A DNA stretch of 64,000 nt from Schauerella fraxinea (GTDB lineage: Bacteria; Pseudomonadota; Gammaproteobacteria; Burkholderiales; Burkholderiaceae_B): contig JAVDKK010000004.1 of the NCBI GenBank assembly GCA_030849945.1, forward strand, positions 434,001-498,000. Reading direction: 5' to 3'. The position numbers and the translations under genes are program-made. The notes below the pieces were generated by a model. It searched no databases and was not told where the DNA came from. It worked only from the letters and a program-made list of their open reading frames with translations. Below, piece by piece: positions 26,227-34,648 of this stretch. How positions within the stretch are numbered: the stretch's first letter is position 1; each line of letters begins with the position of its first letter.

Positions 26227-27129
26227 ATGTTCAAGCGTCACGCCGAAACGACCGCCACACTCGTCGACTTCGTCAGCGGTCTCAAGCCCGCCAAACCCGT
26301 ACCGGTAGGTCGGCTTCCCAAGATCAGCGTCATCACGCCGTCGTACAACCAGGCAAAGTTTCTGGAGCGCACGATTTTGTCCGTGCTGAACCAGAACTAT
26401 CCGCGCCTGGAGCTCATCGTGATCGATGGCGGCTCGACCGACGGCAGCGTCGAAATCATCAAGCGCTATGAGAAGTACCTGACGTACTGGGAAAGCGCCA
26501 AGGATCGCGGCCAGTCGCACGCCTTGAACAAGGGCTTTGCGCGCGCCACCGGCGATTACGTGGGCTGGCAGAACTCCGACGATCTGTATTACCCCGGCGC
26601 GTTGCTCAAGCTCGGCGAAGCCGCCTCGCATGGCCGCCCGTCGATCGTCAGCGGCAACCTGTTGGTGGCCGATGCAAACAATAAAGTGCTGCGCCGCGTG
26701 CACTACACGCCCATGACGCGCCGCGAGCTTACCGTCATCAAAGCGTCGATCCCCAATCAGTCGGCGTTGTTCCGTCGTGATTTGTTCGAACGTATGGGCA
26801 GCATCGACGAGAGCATGCGTTATTGCATGGATCTCGAACTGTGGAGCCGCCTCTTGAAGGAAGGCCCCAACAAAGTCGTGCCCAGCGCCTACGGCGTATA
26901 CACCTCGCACGATGAAACGAAGACGGCACTGCTCGACGACGTGCATCGCAGCGAACGCGCGATGATCGTCGAACGGATTCAGAAGTCCGAACCGGGAATG
27001 GGATCGTTGTTTCCCTTGTCGTGCCGCGCCGCGCAAGTCGCCGCGCATGCCCGCCAAGGCGACTTCCCCTACCTGATGGACAAGCTGCTCACCAAGATGG
27101 TGGGACGCGACACGTGGAATGCTTACTAA
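26227..27129 (+). CDS. Family 2 glycosyltransferase
   Basis: A 300-residue GT-A glycosyltransferase, presumably adding one sugar to the lipid-linked EPS repeat at the cytoplasmic face. The GT2 landmarks are SVITPSYNQAKFLERTILSVLNQNYP, LIVIDGGSTDGSVEII, GQSHALNKGFARATGDYVGWQNSDD (the D-x-D equivalent being NSDD) and the acceptor-side segment SALFRRDLFERMGSIDES. The donor cannot be read from sequence. Two ATGs are possible: 26227 has GAGG 6 bases upstream and is preferred; 26212 lacks a signal. Its last codons overlap wzy by 11 bases. Confidence 0.9.
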   Translation: MFKRHAETTATLVDFVSGLKPAKPVPVGRLPKISVITPSYNQAKFLERTILSVLNQNYPRLELIVIDGGSTDGSVEIIKRYEKYLTYWESAKDRGQSHALNKGFARATGDYVGWQNSDDLYYPGALLKLGEAASHGRPSIVSGNLLVADANNKVLRRVHYTPMTRRELTVIKASIPNQSALFRRDLFERMGSIDESMRYCMDLELWSRLLKEGPNKVVPSAYGVYTSHDETKTALLDDVHRSERAMIVERIQKSEPGMGSLFPLSCRAAQVAAHARQGDFPYLMDKLLTKMVGRDTWNAY

Positions 27130-28411
27130 AGCGATCGCCGCCATGCCGAACATCTATCACAAATACTCGACCCTCCCGCTTCTAGGATGGGCAGCGTTCA
27201 CGGCGCTGTGCCTGAACGAAGAGATGTTCATCATAGGCGTGGGGTCGTTCAAGCTCTCACCCTACGATCTGCTGTTCGTCGGGATTCTGCTGGCCAAGTT
27301 CATCCGCCTGGCAGAACCGGCCGCCTACCAACTGCCCGGCGGCCGCCTCGGCGGCATCCTGGCCTTCGCAGGCTTTGCGGTGCTGTATTGCCTCTTCATG
27401 GCCGGCAACCAGCCGGGCATCGAGACGGGCGACGTCTTCCGCGATCTGCGGGTGGTGTTCTATTTTCTGCTGATGCCCCTGCTTTGCTACAAGGACATCA
27501 ATACGCCTCAGGCCCTGCGCATGATGCAGTGGTATCTGGTGGCGGCCGGGGTGTTCGTGGCGCTGTACGGGCTGGGTGAACAGGCCTTGGGCTTCAGCGT
27601 GTCCAATCCGGTGCGCAACGTCCGTCTGGGCATCTGGGTGCTGCCGTTCTCGATCGTCTCGCTCCTGTACTTCCGCCCGCAGCTCGGCATCAAGACGCGC
27701 ACCGCATACGCCCTGATTCTGTTGATGTTGATGACGCTGGCGTTTTCGCTCAACCGCAGTCAGTACTTGCAGGCGATCGTTGCGATCGGGTTGGCCATGT
27801 TGATGGGTGGGCGCGTAAACGCCATGCGCCGCGGCATCGCGCTGTTCGGCCCCGCGTTGGCTGTTGGGCTGAGTGCCTTCTGGGCGATCGGCTACATGGA
27901 CGTGCTGATCCAGCGGATCTTCAGCGTCGGCGAACTCGAATACGACTCCAGCTACGGCGCCCGGATCCAGGAATACGTGGGTCAGATGGAATTTTTCCGC
28001 GAAGCGCCGATCGTGGGCAAGGGTGCGGGCTTTCGCAGTTGGGTGATGGGTGAGAACGGCTTCGAACTCAGTACGTTCGCGCACAACTCGTGGTCGTTCT
28101 ACCTGATGAAGTTCGGCATCCTGGGCACCACCATCATCATGCTGCCCTGCGTGCTGATGATCATGTTCTCGCTGCTCAGAAGCTACGGCAACCCGACCCT
28201 CGAATTGCATCGCCGTTATCTGCTGGCATGCTTTCCGGTCTACCTGTTCGTCGACTCGCTGTCCGGCGGTCTGGCGTACGCCCCCAAGACGGTGTTTATC
28301 GGCTTCCTCCTGGCTTACTGCCTGGCGCTCTTGAACAATGCTCGCACGTGGCCTCGCGCCGCTCCCGCCCAACCGGCTCCCGCATATACCAGGATCGCGC
28401 ATCATGCTTGA
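27119..28411 (+). CDS. O-antigen/EPS polymerase (Wzy-like)
   Basis: A 430-residue membrane protein with about ten to twelve hydrophobic helices and a larger periplasmic loop in the second half, the pattern of Wzy polymerases and O-antigen ligases. Near that loop, IVGKGAGFRSW and FAHNSWSFYLMKFGILGTTIIMLPC match the weak VGxGxGF...HN...L...G.lG pattern of the family. It would join flipped repeat units in the periplasm. The start at 27119 overlaps the upstream glycosyltransferase; an ATG eight codons later is possible. Its place between wzx-side genes and glycosyltransferases supports the call; the family is too divergent for certainty. Confidence 0.82.
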   Translation: MLTKAIAAMPNIYHKYSTLPLLGWAAFTALCLNEEMFIIGVGSFKLSPYDLLFVGILLAKFIRLAEPAAYQLPGGRLGGILAFAGFAVLYCLFMAGNQPGIETGDVFRDLRVVFYFLLMPLLCYKDINTPQALRMMQWYLVAAGVFVALYGLGEQALGFSVSNPVRNVRLGIWVLPFSIVSLLYFRPQLGIKTRTAYALILLMLMTLAFSLNRSQYLQAIVAIGLAMLMGGRVNAMRRGIALFGPALAVGLSAFWAIGYMDVLIQRIFSVGELEYDSSYGARIQEYVGQMEFFREAPIVGKGAGFRSWVMGENGFELSTFAHNSWSFYLMKFGILGTTIIMLPCVLMIMFSLLRSYGNPTLELHRRYLLACFPVYLFVDSLSGGLAYAPKTVFIGFLLAYCLALLNNARTWPRAAPAQPAPAYTRIAHHA

Positions 28412-29531
28412 TATTCTCTTCGTCTCGCCAGACTTGCATCGCGGTGGCGTGGGACGTTGTGTCTCGTTCGTGGTCGATGCGCCCACGTCCGACGGCGCCA
28501 CTGTCGGCCTCTTTCTGATGCGGGGACGCGAAGATGCCTACCCCGTTCGCAATCCACGCGTCGTGCAAGCCCTGGGCGTGATCGAATCGTCGATCGGACT
28601 GCTGGCGCGGCTGCCTTATGTGGCCTGGCGCCTGTACCGCACCGTGAAGCGCGAACAACCCAAAGTGGTATGCACGCACGGGCTCCTGTGCAATGCCATG
28701 ATCATTCCGATCAAATGGCTGCTGGGCAATCGCTTTCGTACGGTCGCCTTCGAGCACAACAGCCCGAGCACCCACTACGCCACCACCCGCTTCGGCGGTT
28801 TGAAGCGCGCGCTGCTGTCGTACTGCTACCGCCGCCACGATCGCATCGTCGGCGTGTCGCAAGGCGTGACGCGCGATCTCGAATCGATGTTCCCGGCGCT
28901 GCGCGGCCGCTGCCACCACATCTACAACGGCATCTCGCTCGAACTGGTGCGCCAGATGGTGCAAGTGGCCGCCGCAATGCCGGTTTCGCCCACGTTTCGC
29001 ATTGTCGCGCTGGGCCGACTGGTGGAGGCGAAGGACTATCCCACGCTCATCAGCGCGGTCGCCATTTTGAACGACCCCGAAGTGGTGGTCGACATCATCG
29101 GCGACGGCCCGGATCGGGCACTGCTCGAAGCGCAAATTGCGCGCGAGCCCTCGCAAACGAAGATCAATTTTCTCGGCCATCTCGACAATCCGTTTCCCAA
29201 TCTCGAATCGGCCGATCTGTTCGTGCTGCCCTCCAAGCGCGAGAGCTTCGGCAACGTACTCGTCGAAGCCCTGGCGCTGGGCAAGCCCATCGTCGCGGCG
29301 GACTGTCCGTCCGGCCCTGGAGAAATTCTGGACCGAGGCCGCTACGGCGTGCTCGTGCCAGTGAGCGACCCGGCCGCCATGGCCGCCGCTTTTCGTCGAT
29401 TGATCGATGACGCCCCCGCCCGCGCCAAATTGGCTGCCGGCGGCCCGCAACGCGCTGCCGACTTCTCGTTGGAATCGCACTGTGTGGCTGTCTTCGATCT
29501 GTTCCGTCCGCTAATGAAACCGTCATCCTGA
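28404..29531 (+). CDS. Family 4 glycosyltransferase
   Basis: A 375-residue GT-B enzyme of the GT4 group. The N-terminal domain begins ILFVSPDLHRGGVGRCVSFVV, with the glycine-rich loop that holds the acceptor side. The C-terminal domain carries IVALGRLVEAKDYPTLI and the retaining-GT signature SKRESFGNVLVEALALGKPIVAADCPSGPGEIL, including the E-x7-E motif. It should add one EPS sugar. The ATG at 28404 overlaps the wzy stop by 8 bases, showing a coupled operon. Donor and linkage unknown. Confidence 0.92.
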   Translation: MLDILFVSPDLHRGGVGRCVSFVVDAPTSDGATVGLFLMRGREDAYPVRNPRVVQALGVIESSIGLLARLPYVAWRLYRTVKREQPKVVCTHGLLCNAMIIPIKWLLGNRFRTVAFEHNSPSTHYATTRFGGLKRALLSYCYRRHDRIVGVSQGVTRDLESMFPALRGRCHHIYNGISLELVRQMVQVAAAMPVSPTFRIVALGRLVEAKDYPTLISAVAILNDPEVVVDIIGDGPDRALLEAQIAREPSQTKINFLGHLDNPFPNLESADLFVLPSKRESFGNVLVEALALGKPIVAADCPSGPGEILDRGRYGVLVPVSDPAAMAAAFRRLIDDAPARAKLAAGGPQRAADFSLESHCVAVFDLFRPLMKPSS

Positions 29532-29547
29532 CCCGGAGAATCCCGTA

Positions 29548-30441
29548 ATGGCCCGCATTCCTGTCTCGGTCGTCGTCATGACGAAAAACGAAGAAAGAAA
29601 CATCGCCAAATGCCTGCAAGGTCTGCAGGATTTCGACGAGATCTTCGTCATCGACTCTCACAGCACCGACGCCACCTGCAGCATCGCCACGTCGATGGGT
29701 GCCAAGGTCGTCAATTTCGCCTGGAACGGCCAATACCCCAAGAAGAAGCAGTGGTGCCTCGAGCAACTGCCCTTCTCGCACCGCGTGGTGCTGTACGTGG
29801 ACGCCGACGAAGAAATGACGCCCGAGCTTGCGGATGATATCCGTCGCGCCGTGCCCCAGTTCGACGGCAAGGTCGCCGGCGCGTTCGTCGCTTTCGACTA
29901 CGTGTTCTGCGGCAAGAAGCTCAATCACGGTCATCGGGTGTTCAAGCTCGTGCTGCTCGATCGCGAGCGGTCGCGCTTCCTGGATTATGACGACTTGGAC
30001 GTCGCCAACATGTGGGAAGTCGAAGGCCACTACCAGCCCACGGTGGACGGCAGCACGATTGCGCTCAACGGCCGCATGGTGCACAACGACCACGACTCGC
30101 TGTATCACTACTTCGACAAGCACAACCGCTACTCGGATTGGGAGGCCAAGCTGCGCGTGAAAGGCTTGCTGAACGATCCGCGCGAAGCCAACGTCGGCAT
30201 GCGCAGCATCATGAAGAAGGTGTTCCAGGCCCTGCCGTTCAAAGGCCCCACCGCCTTCGTGCACAGCTATCTGTTCAAGCTGGGCTTCCTGGACGGCAAG
30301 GCCGGCTTCGATTTCGCAGTGGCCCGCGGCCTGTACTACTGGCAGATCGGCCTGAAGTTCGACGAGTTCGAATCCGAAAGCCAGAAGCGCAAAGCACGCC
30401 CGACGGCCGTGGCGACGCCCGCCGCGCAGGCCGGCAAGTAA
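29548..30441 (+). CDS. Family 2 glycosyltransferase (WaaE/KdtX-like)
   Basis: A 297-residue GT-A enzyme with the features of the WaaE/KdtX subgroup of GT2: VSVVVMTKNEERNIAKCLQGLQ, FVIDSHSTDATCSIA, then the marker NGQYPKKKQWCLEQLPF and LYVDADEEMTPEL (D-x-D). WaaE adds glucose to a heptose of lipopolysaccharide core; in this EPS operon the enzyme more likely adds a repeat-unit sugar. The C-terminal 80 residues contain a conserved hydrophobic segment (FVHSYLFKLGFLDGKAGFDF) and end in a low-complexity Ala/Thr tail. GGAG lies 11 bases before the ATG at 29548, and the gene starts 16 bases after its neighbour. Confidence 0.88.
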   Translation: MARIPVSVVVMTKNEERNIAKCLQGLQDFDEIFVIDSHSTDATCSIATSMGAKVVNFAWNGQYPKKKQWCLEQLPFSHRVVLYVDADEEMTPELADDIRRAVPQFDGKVAGAFVAFDYVFCGKKLNHGHRVFKLVLLDRERSRFLDYDDLDVANMWEVEGHYQPTVDGSTIALNGRMVHNDHDSLYHYFDKHNRYSDWEAKLRVKGLLNDPREANVGMRSIMKKVFQALPFKGPTAFVHSYLFKLGFLDGKAGFDFAVARGLYYWQIGLKFDEFESESQKRKARPTAVATPAAQAGK

Positions 30442-30455
30442 CCGCGGAGCGAGAG

Positions 30456-31031
30456 ATGGATACCTTGCAACGGCTCGATCAGTTCAGCGTGGCCCCCGGG
30501 TCGCGGGGACGCTCGGCGCTTTACGTGCAACTCTGGTGGCTGGTGCAGGCGACGCTCTTTCGCGGCTCGCCCCAGATTGCCTACGGCTTTCGCCGCTGGC
30601 TGTTGCGTTGCTTCGGCGCGAAGGTGGGCACGAAGGTGCTGATCCGCGCCACCGCCACCGTGACTTATCCCTGGAAGGTCACGATCGGCGACTACTCCTG
30701 GATCGGCGACGATGCCGTGATCTACAGCATCGGCCAGATCGTGATCGGGGATCATGCCGTCGTCTCGCAGCGCAGCTATCTGTGCGCGGCCGATCATGAC
30801 GCCGCGCAGATCGATTTCCCCATCCGCGAACGCCGCGTCGACATCGGCAGCGGCGCCTGGGTGGCCACGGATGTCTTCGTGGGCCCCGATGTGACGATCG
30901 GACGCAACACGGTCGTGGGCGCGCGCAGCTCGGTGTTCAAGAGCCTGCCGGACAACATGATTTGCCATGGCACGCCCTGCCGTCCGGTTCGCGCCCGCAC
31001 CTTGCGTCACGCGGCGGACATCGCGGCATGA
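30456..31031 (+). CDS. wcaF: WcaF-type sugar O-acetyltransferase
   Basis: A 191-residue left-handed beta-helix (hexapeptide) acyltransferase resembling colanic acid acetyltransferase WcaF. It has the N-terminal LYVQLWWLVQATLFRGSP segment typical of WcaF, then hexapeptide turns (IGDYSWIGDDAVIYSIGQIVIGDHAVVSQ), the catalytic-histidine-bearing LCAADHDAAQIDFP, and IGSGAWVATDVFVGPDVTIGRNTVVGARS. It would transfer acetyl from acetyl-CoA to a sugar of the repeat. GGAG lies about 7 bases before the ATG. The stop overlaps the wcaI start (ATGA). Confidence 0.92.
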   Translation: MDTLQRLDQFSVAPGSRGRSALYVQLWWLVQATLFRGSPQIAYGFRRWLLRCFGAKVGTKVLIRATATVTYPWKVTIGDYSWIGDDAVIYSIGQIVIGDHAVVSQRSYLCAADHDAAQIDFPIRERRVDIGSGAWVATDVFVGPDVTIGRNTVVGARSSVFKSLPDNMICHGTPCRPVRARTLRHAADIAA

Positions 31032-32287
31032 AGATCCTGATCTACGGCGTGAACTACGCGCCCGAGCTGACCGGCACGGGCAAGTACACCGCCGAAATGG
31101 CGGCGTGGCTGGCGGCGCGCGGGCACACCGTGGACGTGATCGTACCGCCACCCTACTACCCGCAATGGCGGATTCAGGCGGGATATCGCGCGGGCGCTTA
31201 CACCCGCGAAACGATCGATGGGGTCACGGTTCACCGCGCCCCCATCTGGGTGCCGCCGCAACCGGGTGGCGTCAAGCGTCTGATTCACCTGGCCACGTTT
31301 GCGCTGTCGAGCTTGCCCACGCTGGTTCGCCGGGCGCTGGGCCGGCCAGACGTCGTGATGATCGTGGCACCGGCCCTCTTCTGCGCGCCTGCCGCATGGC
31401 TCGCCGCGCGCGCGAGCGGTGCGCGCGCCTGGCTGCACATCCAGGATTATGAAGTGGACGCGGCGTTCGAACTGGGACTGTTGAAAGGCCGGTGGTTGCG
31501 CCGCATGGTCACGGCCTGCGAAGGCGCGCTGCTGCGCCGCTTCGATCGCGTCTCGACGATATCGAGCCGCATGCTGGCCCTGGCGGCCAGCAAAGGCGTG
31601 GCTGCCGATCGCCTCTTCAGCCTGCCCAACTGGATCGATCTGCAGTCGATTCAACCCACCGAAGGCATCAATCCCTATCGCGCGGAGTGGGCCACCGAGC
31701 CGGGTCACAGCGTGGCCATGTATGCCGGCAACATGGGCGGCAAACAGGGGTTGGAAACATTGGCCACGGTGGCCTACCTGCTGCGCCACGAGCCCATCGA
31801 CTTCGTGTTTTGCGGCCAGGGCTCGGGCCGCGAGGAACTCGAGCGCCGCTGCGCCGGGCTGCGCAACGTGCGCTTCATGGACCTGCAACCGGTCGAGCGG
31901 CTGGGCGACCTGCTCAATGCGGCCGACATTCATTTGCTGCCGCAGCGTCGCGGCGCGGCCGACCTGGTGATGCCTTCCAAATTGACCGGCATGCTGGCCA
32001 GCGGGAAGCCGGTGGTGTGCGGCGCGGCCGCCGGCACCGAACTCGCCTTGGTCGTGTCCCAATGCGGCATCATCACACCGCCCGAAAATGCGCGCGCCAT
32101 GGCGCGCGCCGTGCGCACCCTCGCGCGCGATCCACAACGCCGCGCTACGCTCGGCCGTGCAGCGCGCACTTACGCCGTTACCACACTGGATCGCGATGCC
32201 GTGCTGGGGCGCCTCGAACAGGCGCTGCTGGAAAGTGTGGCGGCCAAGCCCGGCACGCCCGCGCAGACGGCGGTACGACGCGGTTAG
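31028..32287 (+). CDS. wcaI: WcaI-type family 4 glycosyltransferase
   Basis: A 419-residue GT-B enzyme matching colanic acid glycosyltransferase WcaI. It begins KILIYGVNYAPELTGTGKYTAEMA, includes HTVDVIVPPPYYPQW and HIQDYEVDAAFELGLLKG, which are characteristic of WcaI, and carries the C-terminal AMYAGNMGGKQGLETL and MPSKLTGMLASGKPVVC segments. In colanic acid synthesis WcaI adds fucose early in the repeat, which fits the Gmd-Fcl pair here; transfer of that role is inference. The ATGA overlap with wcaF and the terminator at 32347 mark it as the last gene of the rightward EPS operon. Confidence 0.93.
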   Translation: MKILIYGVNYAPELTGTGKYTAEMAAWLAARGHTVDVIVPPPYYPQWRIQAGYRAGAYTRETIDGVTVHRAPIWVPPQPGGVKRLIHLATFALSSLPTLVRRALGRPDVVMIVAPALFCAPAAWLAARASGARAWLHIQDYEVDAAFELGLLKGRWLRRMVTACEGALLRRFDRVSTISSRMLALAASKGVAADRLFSLPNWIDLQSIQPTEGINPYRAEWATEPGHSVAMYAGNMGGKQGLETLATVAYLLRHEPIDFVFCGQGSGREELERRCAGLRNVRFMDLQPVERLGDLLNAADIHLLPQRRGAADLVMPSKLTGMLASGKPVVCGAAAGTELALVVSQCGIITPPENARAMARAVRTLARDPQRRATLGRAARTYAVTTLDRDAVLGRLEQALLESVAAKPGTPAQTAVRRG

Positions 32288-32346
32288 ACATCAAGCGTTG
32301 CCGCCCATCGTATTCGATGCACGCGACACTGCCCCCAGAAGAGACA

Positions 32347-32379
32347 ACGCCGGCGCAATGGATGCGCCGGCGTTTTTTT
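32347..32379 (+). terminator. Rho-independent terminator of the rightward EPS operon
   Basis: ACGCCGGCGC pairs with GCGCCGGCGT around a 7-base loop and is followed by seven T. It lies 59 bases past the wcaI stop and ends the 13-gene EPS operon. Confidence 0.95.
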
Positions 32380-32486
32380 ATGTGACGCGACAAGTTGCAG
32401 GGCACGGCATACGCGGTGCCCACGCGACCGGACGTGCATTGATCGGGACGCCAGCTTGCTCGACGCCGAGTAGGCGTAATAGCACA

Positions 32487-32850
32487 CCGCTTCCATCGAG
32501 CGATCGGCGAATTCGATGGCCGCTGATGGATGGTTCAGGACGGATCGCTCGGACGGATCGCCTGCGATGGATTGTCGGACGGATCGCTCAAGACGGATCG
32601 TCGGACGGATCGGTGGGAACGGATTGTCTGCGATGGATCGTTCAGACAGATCGTTCAACACGGATCGTTCAAGACAGAGCGTTCAGGACGGATCGCCTAA
32701 GACGGATCGTTCAGGACGGATCGTCGGAAGGGATCATCTGCGATGAATCGTCGGCCCGCTACGTTTGCGATGGATGCTCTGCGGCGAATCGTTGGTTGCG
32801 GCTCGCCTGCGATGGATCGTTTGCCACGAAGCGTTCGCGACAGACCGAAC
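32487..32850. repeat. Degenerate tandem array, about 25 units of 14 bp, GATC-rich
   Basis: The non-coding stretch between the EPS terminator and the first LuxR-type gene repeats a core GGATCG with a spacing of mostly 14 bases (some 12 or 13). The cores I mapped start at 32501, 32514, 32528, 32542, 32555, 32569, 32581, 32595, 32607, 32621, 32635, 32648, 32662, 32676, 32690, 32704, 32718, 32731, 32745, 32772, 32786, 32800, 32814, 32828 and 32842. An approximate consensus unit is GGATCGTTCAGGAC. Fourteen exact GATC sites fall in the array, where about one would be expected by chance. The period is not a multiple of three and no frame has gene-like features, so I treat it as non-coding. Units decay toward both ends. 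Function unknown. Confidence 0.85.
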
Positions 32851-32921
32851 TCGGCCTTGCGCTACGGTACGACTCGGCACCAGACGCGGGTGGACGCGCC
32901 TGCAGACCGGTACTGCCTGGT

Positions 32922-33614
32922 TTACAACAAGCCTTGATGAATCGCGATAAAGGTCGCCTCGGCCTGATTACGGGCGTTCAGCTTCCAATACAGGGTACGG
33001 GCGTGACTTTTTACCGTCGCCACCGAGATCCCCATCTCCACGCCGATCTCGCGCATGGTGTTGCCCTGCGCAAGCAGCTTCAAGATCGCCAATTGACGCG
33101 GGGTGAGCGCACGACTCGAGATGCCGTCCACTTCCATCGATCGCGACCCGTCCCGCCTGCCCTGAATATTCGCGCCATTGACCAACGCCAGCACCGGGCG
33201 GCCATCGTTATCCGACGCCGTCTGCGCCGGTGGCCGCGGAAAGCACTCGCCTTCCAGCATGACCAGGTTGATGGCCAGCAGAATCGCCTCCGGTGTCGAC
33301 GACCGCGGAATGAAGCCGCGGAACTCGGCACGCACGCACGCCGCCAGCAAAGCCGGATCGGGCGAGGCATACAACATGATGGCGCGGTCGGGCGAAAACA
33401 ACGATGTTGCCAACGCAAACGACTGCAATGTGGCGTGGTCGGCATCGCCGGCGCCAAACAACAACAGCTCGGCGTGAATATCGGTATCCGACTTCACCGC
33501 CGCAAGTTGTTCAAAAGATAGTGCATGTACATCGTCAAACCCCGGCACCCCATCCAGCAGATGCTTGAGCGCAACGCGCACTATCGCGTAGTCCTCAATC
33601 AATACGATCGTCAT
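32922..33614 (-). CDS. LuxR/NarL-type regulator with degenerate receiver domain (1)
   Basis: A 230-residue two-domain regulator. Residues 1 to about 120 look like a response-regulator receiver (TIVLIEDYAIVRVALKHLLDGV). However, the strand that should end in the phosphoacceptor Asp reads AELLLFGAGDAD, so the aspartate is replaced by a hydrophobic residue, and the usual acidic pair is reduced to one E-D. The C-terminal 60 residues are a GerE/LuxR helix-turn-helix: LTPRQLAILKLLAQGNTMREIGVEMGISVATVKSHARTLYWKL. It should bind DNA without ordinary phosphorylation. The ATG at 33614 has a weak ribosome binding site; the longer reading lacks domain sequence. It is a paralogue of the next regulator and faces the end of the EPS operon across the repeat array. 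Confidence 0.88.
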   Translation of the reverse strand: MTIVLIEDYAIVRVALKHLLDGVPGFDDVHALSFEQLAAVKSDTDIHAELLLFGAGDADHATLQSFALATSLFSPDRAIMLYASPDPALLAACVRAEFRGFIPRSSTPEAILLAINLVMLEGECFPRPPAQTASDNDGRPVLALVNGANIQGRRDGSRSMEVDGISSRALTPRQLAILKLLAQGNTMREIGVEMGISVATVKSHARTLYWKLNARNQAEATFIAIHQGLL

Positions 33615-33880
33615 TCCGTGCAACGCCCCGTTCGCACTCACTTGTGCCCACGTTGACACGCGGCTCGGGCAGCCTCTGCTCGATACGCGTGCGGCATGTT
33701 TTCTTCCATGCCTTACGAGGGACCCACTCCCATGCTCGTTCACTCAAACGCGGTGTATGTTGCGTTGCGTGAATAAGCACTGAATCCAAGGTCATGCTAT
33801 CAGCGCGCCCCGCGAATTCCTCTCGCTCAAGAGGATGACGCGATGGCCTAGTCAGGTGGGCTGATGGGGCCCGCCAAGAC

Positions 33881-34648
33881 TCAAGCCTGACGCCGAGCCA
33901 AGCCATAACGCGAATCGACTGCGGGAGGCGCTTGGCGCGCTGGATCCCAATCGAGCGTGGCACCGCGCTGCAACGCAGCGTAAACGGCCTCGCCTTTGTT
34001 CTTCACGTGCAAGCGCTGATACAGCGTGCAGGCATGCGTCTTGGCCGTCGCCACCGAGATGTTCAGCAAGCGGCTGACCGTCTTGATGGGGTAACCCCGT
34101 GCCAGCAGCACCAGCACTTCATATTGCCGCGGCGTGATCTTGAGCAACTGCGCGCCTGCCGTCACGGGCATCGCGCCCTTCAGATCGGGCACACCGCCTG
34201 CCGTCGCGCCATCGTCTTTCATCGCCGCGAAGCCGGGGCCTGCGGTAACCGGCATGGCATTGCCGCTAGGAAAGCATTGGCCGCCCGCCATCACCAGACG
34301 AATTGCCGCTTCCAGCACTTCGATCGAGGCCGTCTTCATCAAGCAGCCCAACACCGTGCCGTCAGGCAAGCCTTGCGGCGGCATCTGCCAGGTATTGGCT
34401 TCAGTCAGCAACAGGATGCGCTTCGGTTGCAGCGTGCGCTGTACTTCTTTCAGCGCTTGCCAACCGGCGGTCGTATCCACGGGCAAACCGAAGATCAGGA
34501 GTTCAACGCCGACTTCGCTTTCCGGCAGGGTTGCCACCTGCCCGATGTCCAGCGCCGAGATATCCCAGACGCCTTCAATCTTGCTCAAAATTTCGCGCAA
34601 ACCCAATCTTAGGAGCGGGTGCGTTTCGATAAGGACCATTCTGGCCAT
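33881..34648 (-). CDS. LuxR/NarL-type regulator with degenerate receiver domain (2)
   Basis: A 255-residue paralogue of the previous regulator. The receiver-like half starts RMVLIETHPLLRLGLREILSKI, where the acidic pocket residues (usually D-D-H) have become E-T-H. The phosphoacceptor strand reads VELLIFGLPVD, with Ile at the aspartate position. A linker of about 40 residues carries the short duplication AMPVTAG at 131-137 and again at 159-165 (numbered from the chosen start). The helix-turn-helix is ITPRQYEVLVLLARGYPIKTVSRLLNISVATAKTHACTLYQRL. The ATG at 34648 has AGGGGA 6 bases upstream; an ATG two codons earlier overlaps that site. It lies 266 bases upstream of its paralogue on the same strand, so the two are possibly not in one operon. 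Confidence 0.87.
   Translation of the reverse strand: MARMVLIETHPLLRLGLREILSKIEGVWDISALDIGQVATLPESEVGVELLIFGLPVDTTAGWQALKEVQRTLQPKRILLLTEANTWQMPPQGLPDGTVLGCLMKTASIEVLEAAIRLVMAGGQCFPSGNAMPVTAGPGFAAMKDDGATAGGVPDLKGAMPVTAGAQLLKITPRQYEVLVLLARGYPIKTVSRLLNISVATAKTHACTLYQRLHVKNKGEAVYAALQRGATLDWDPARQAPPAVDSRYGLARRQA

Noticed and set aside
32487..32850. CRISPR array
   Set aside because: Units are 14 bp and contiguous, with no unique spacers and no cas genes nearby.
32088..33521. Rightward open frame crossing the wcaI end, the terminator, the 14-bp array and the LuxR-type gene
   Set aside because: It runs through a strong terminator and antisense to a real regulator; the array period of 14 is not a multiple of three, so the open frame is likely accidental.
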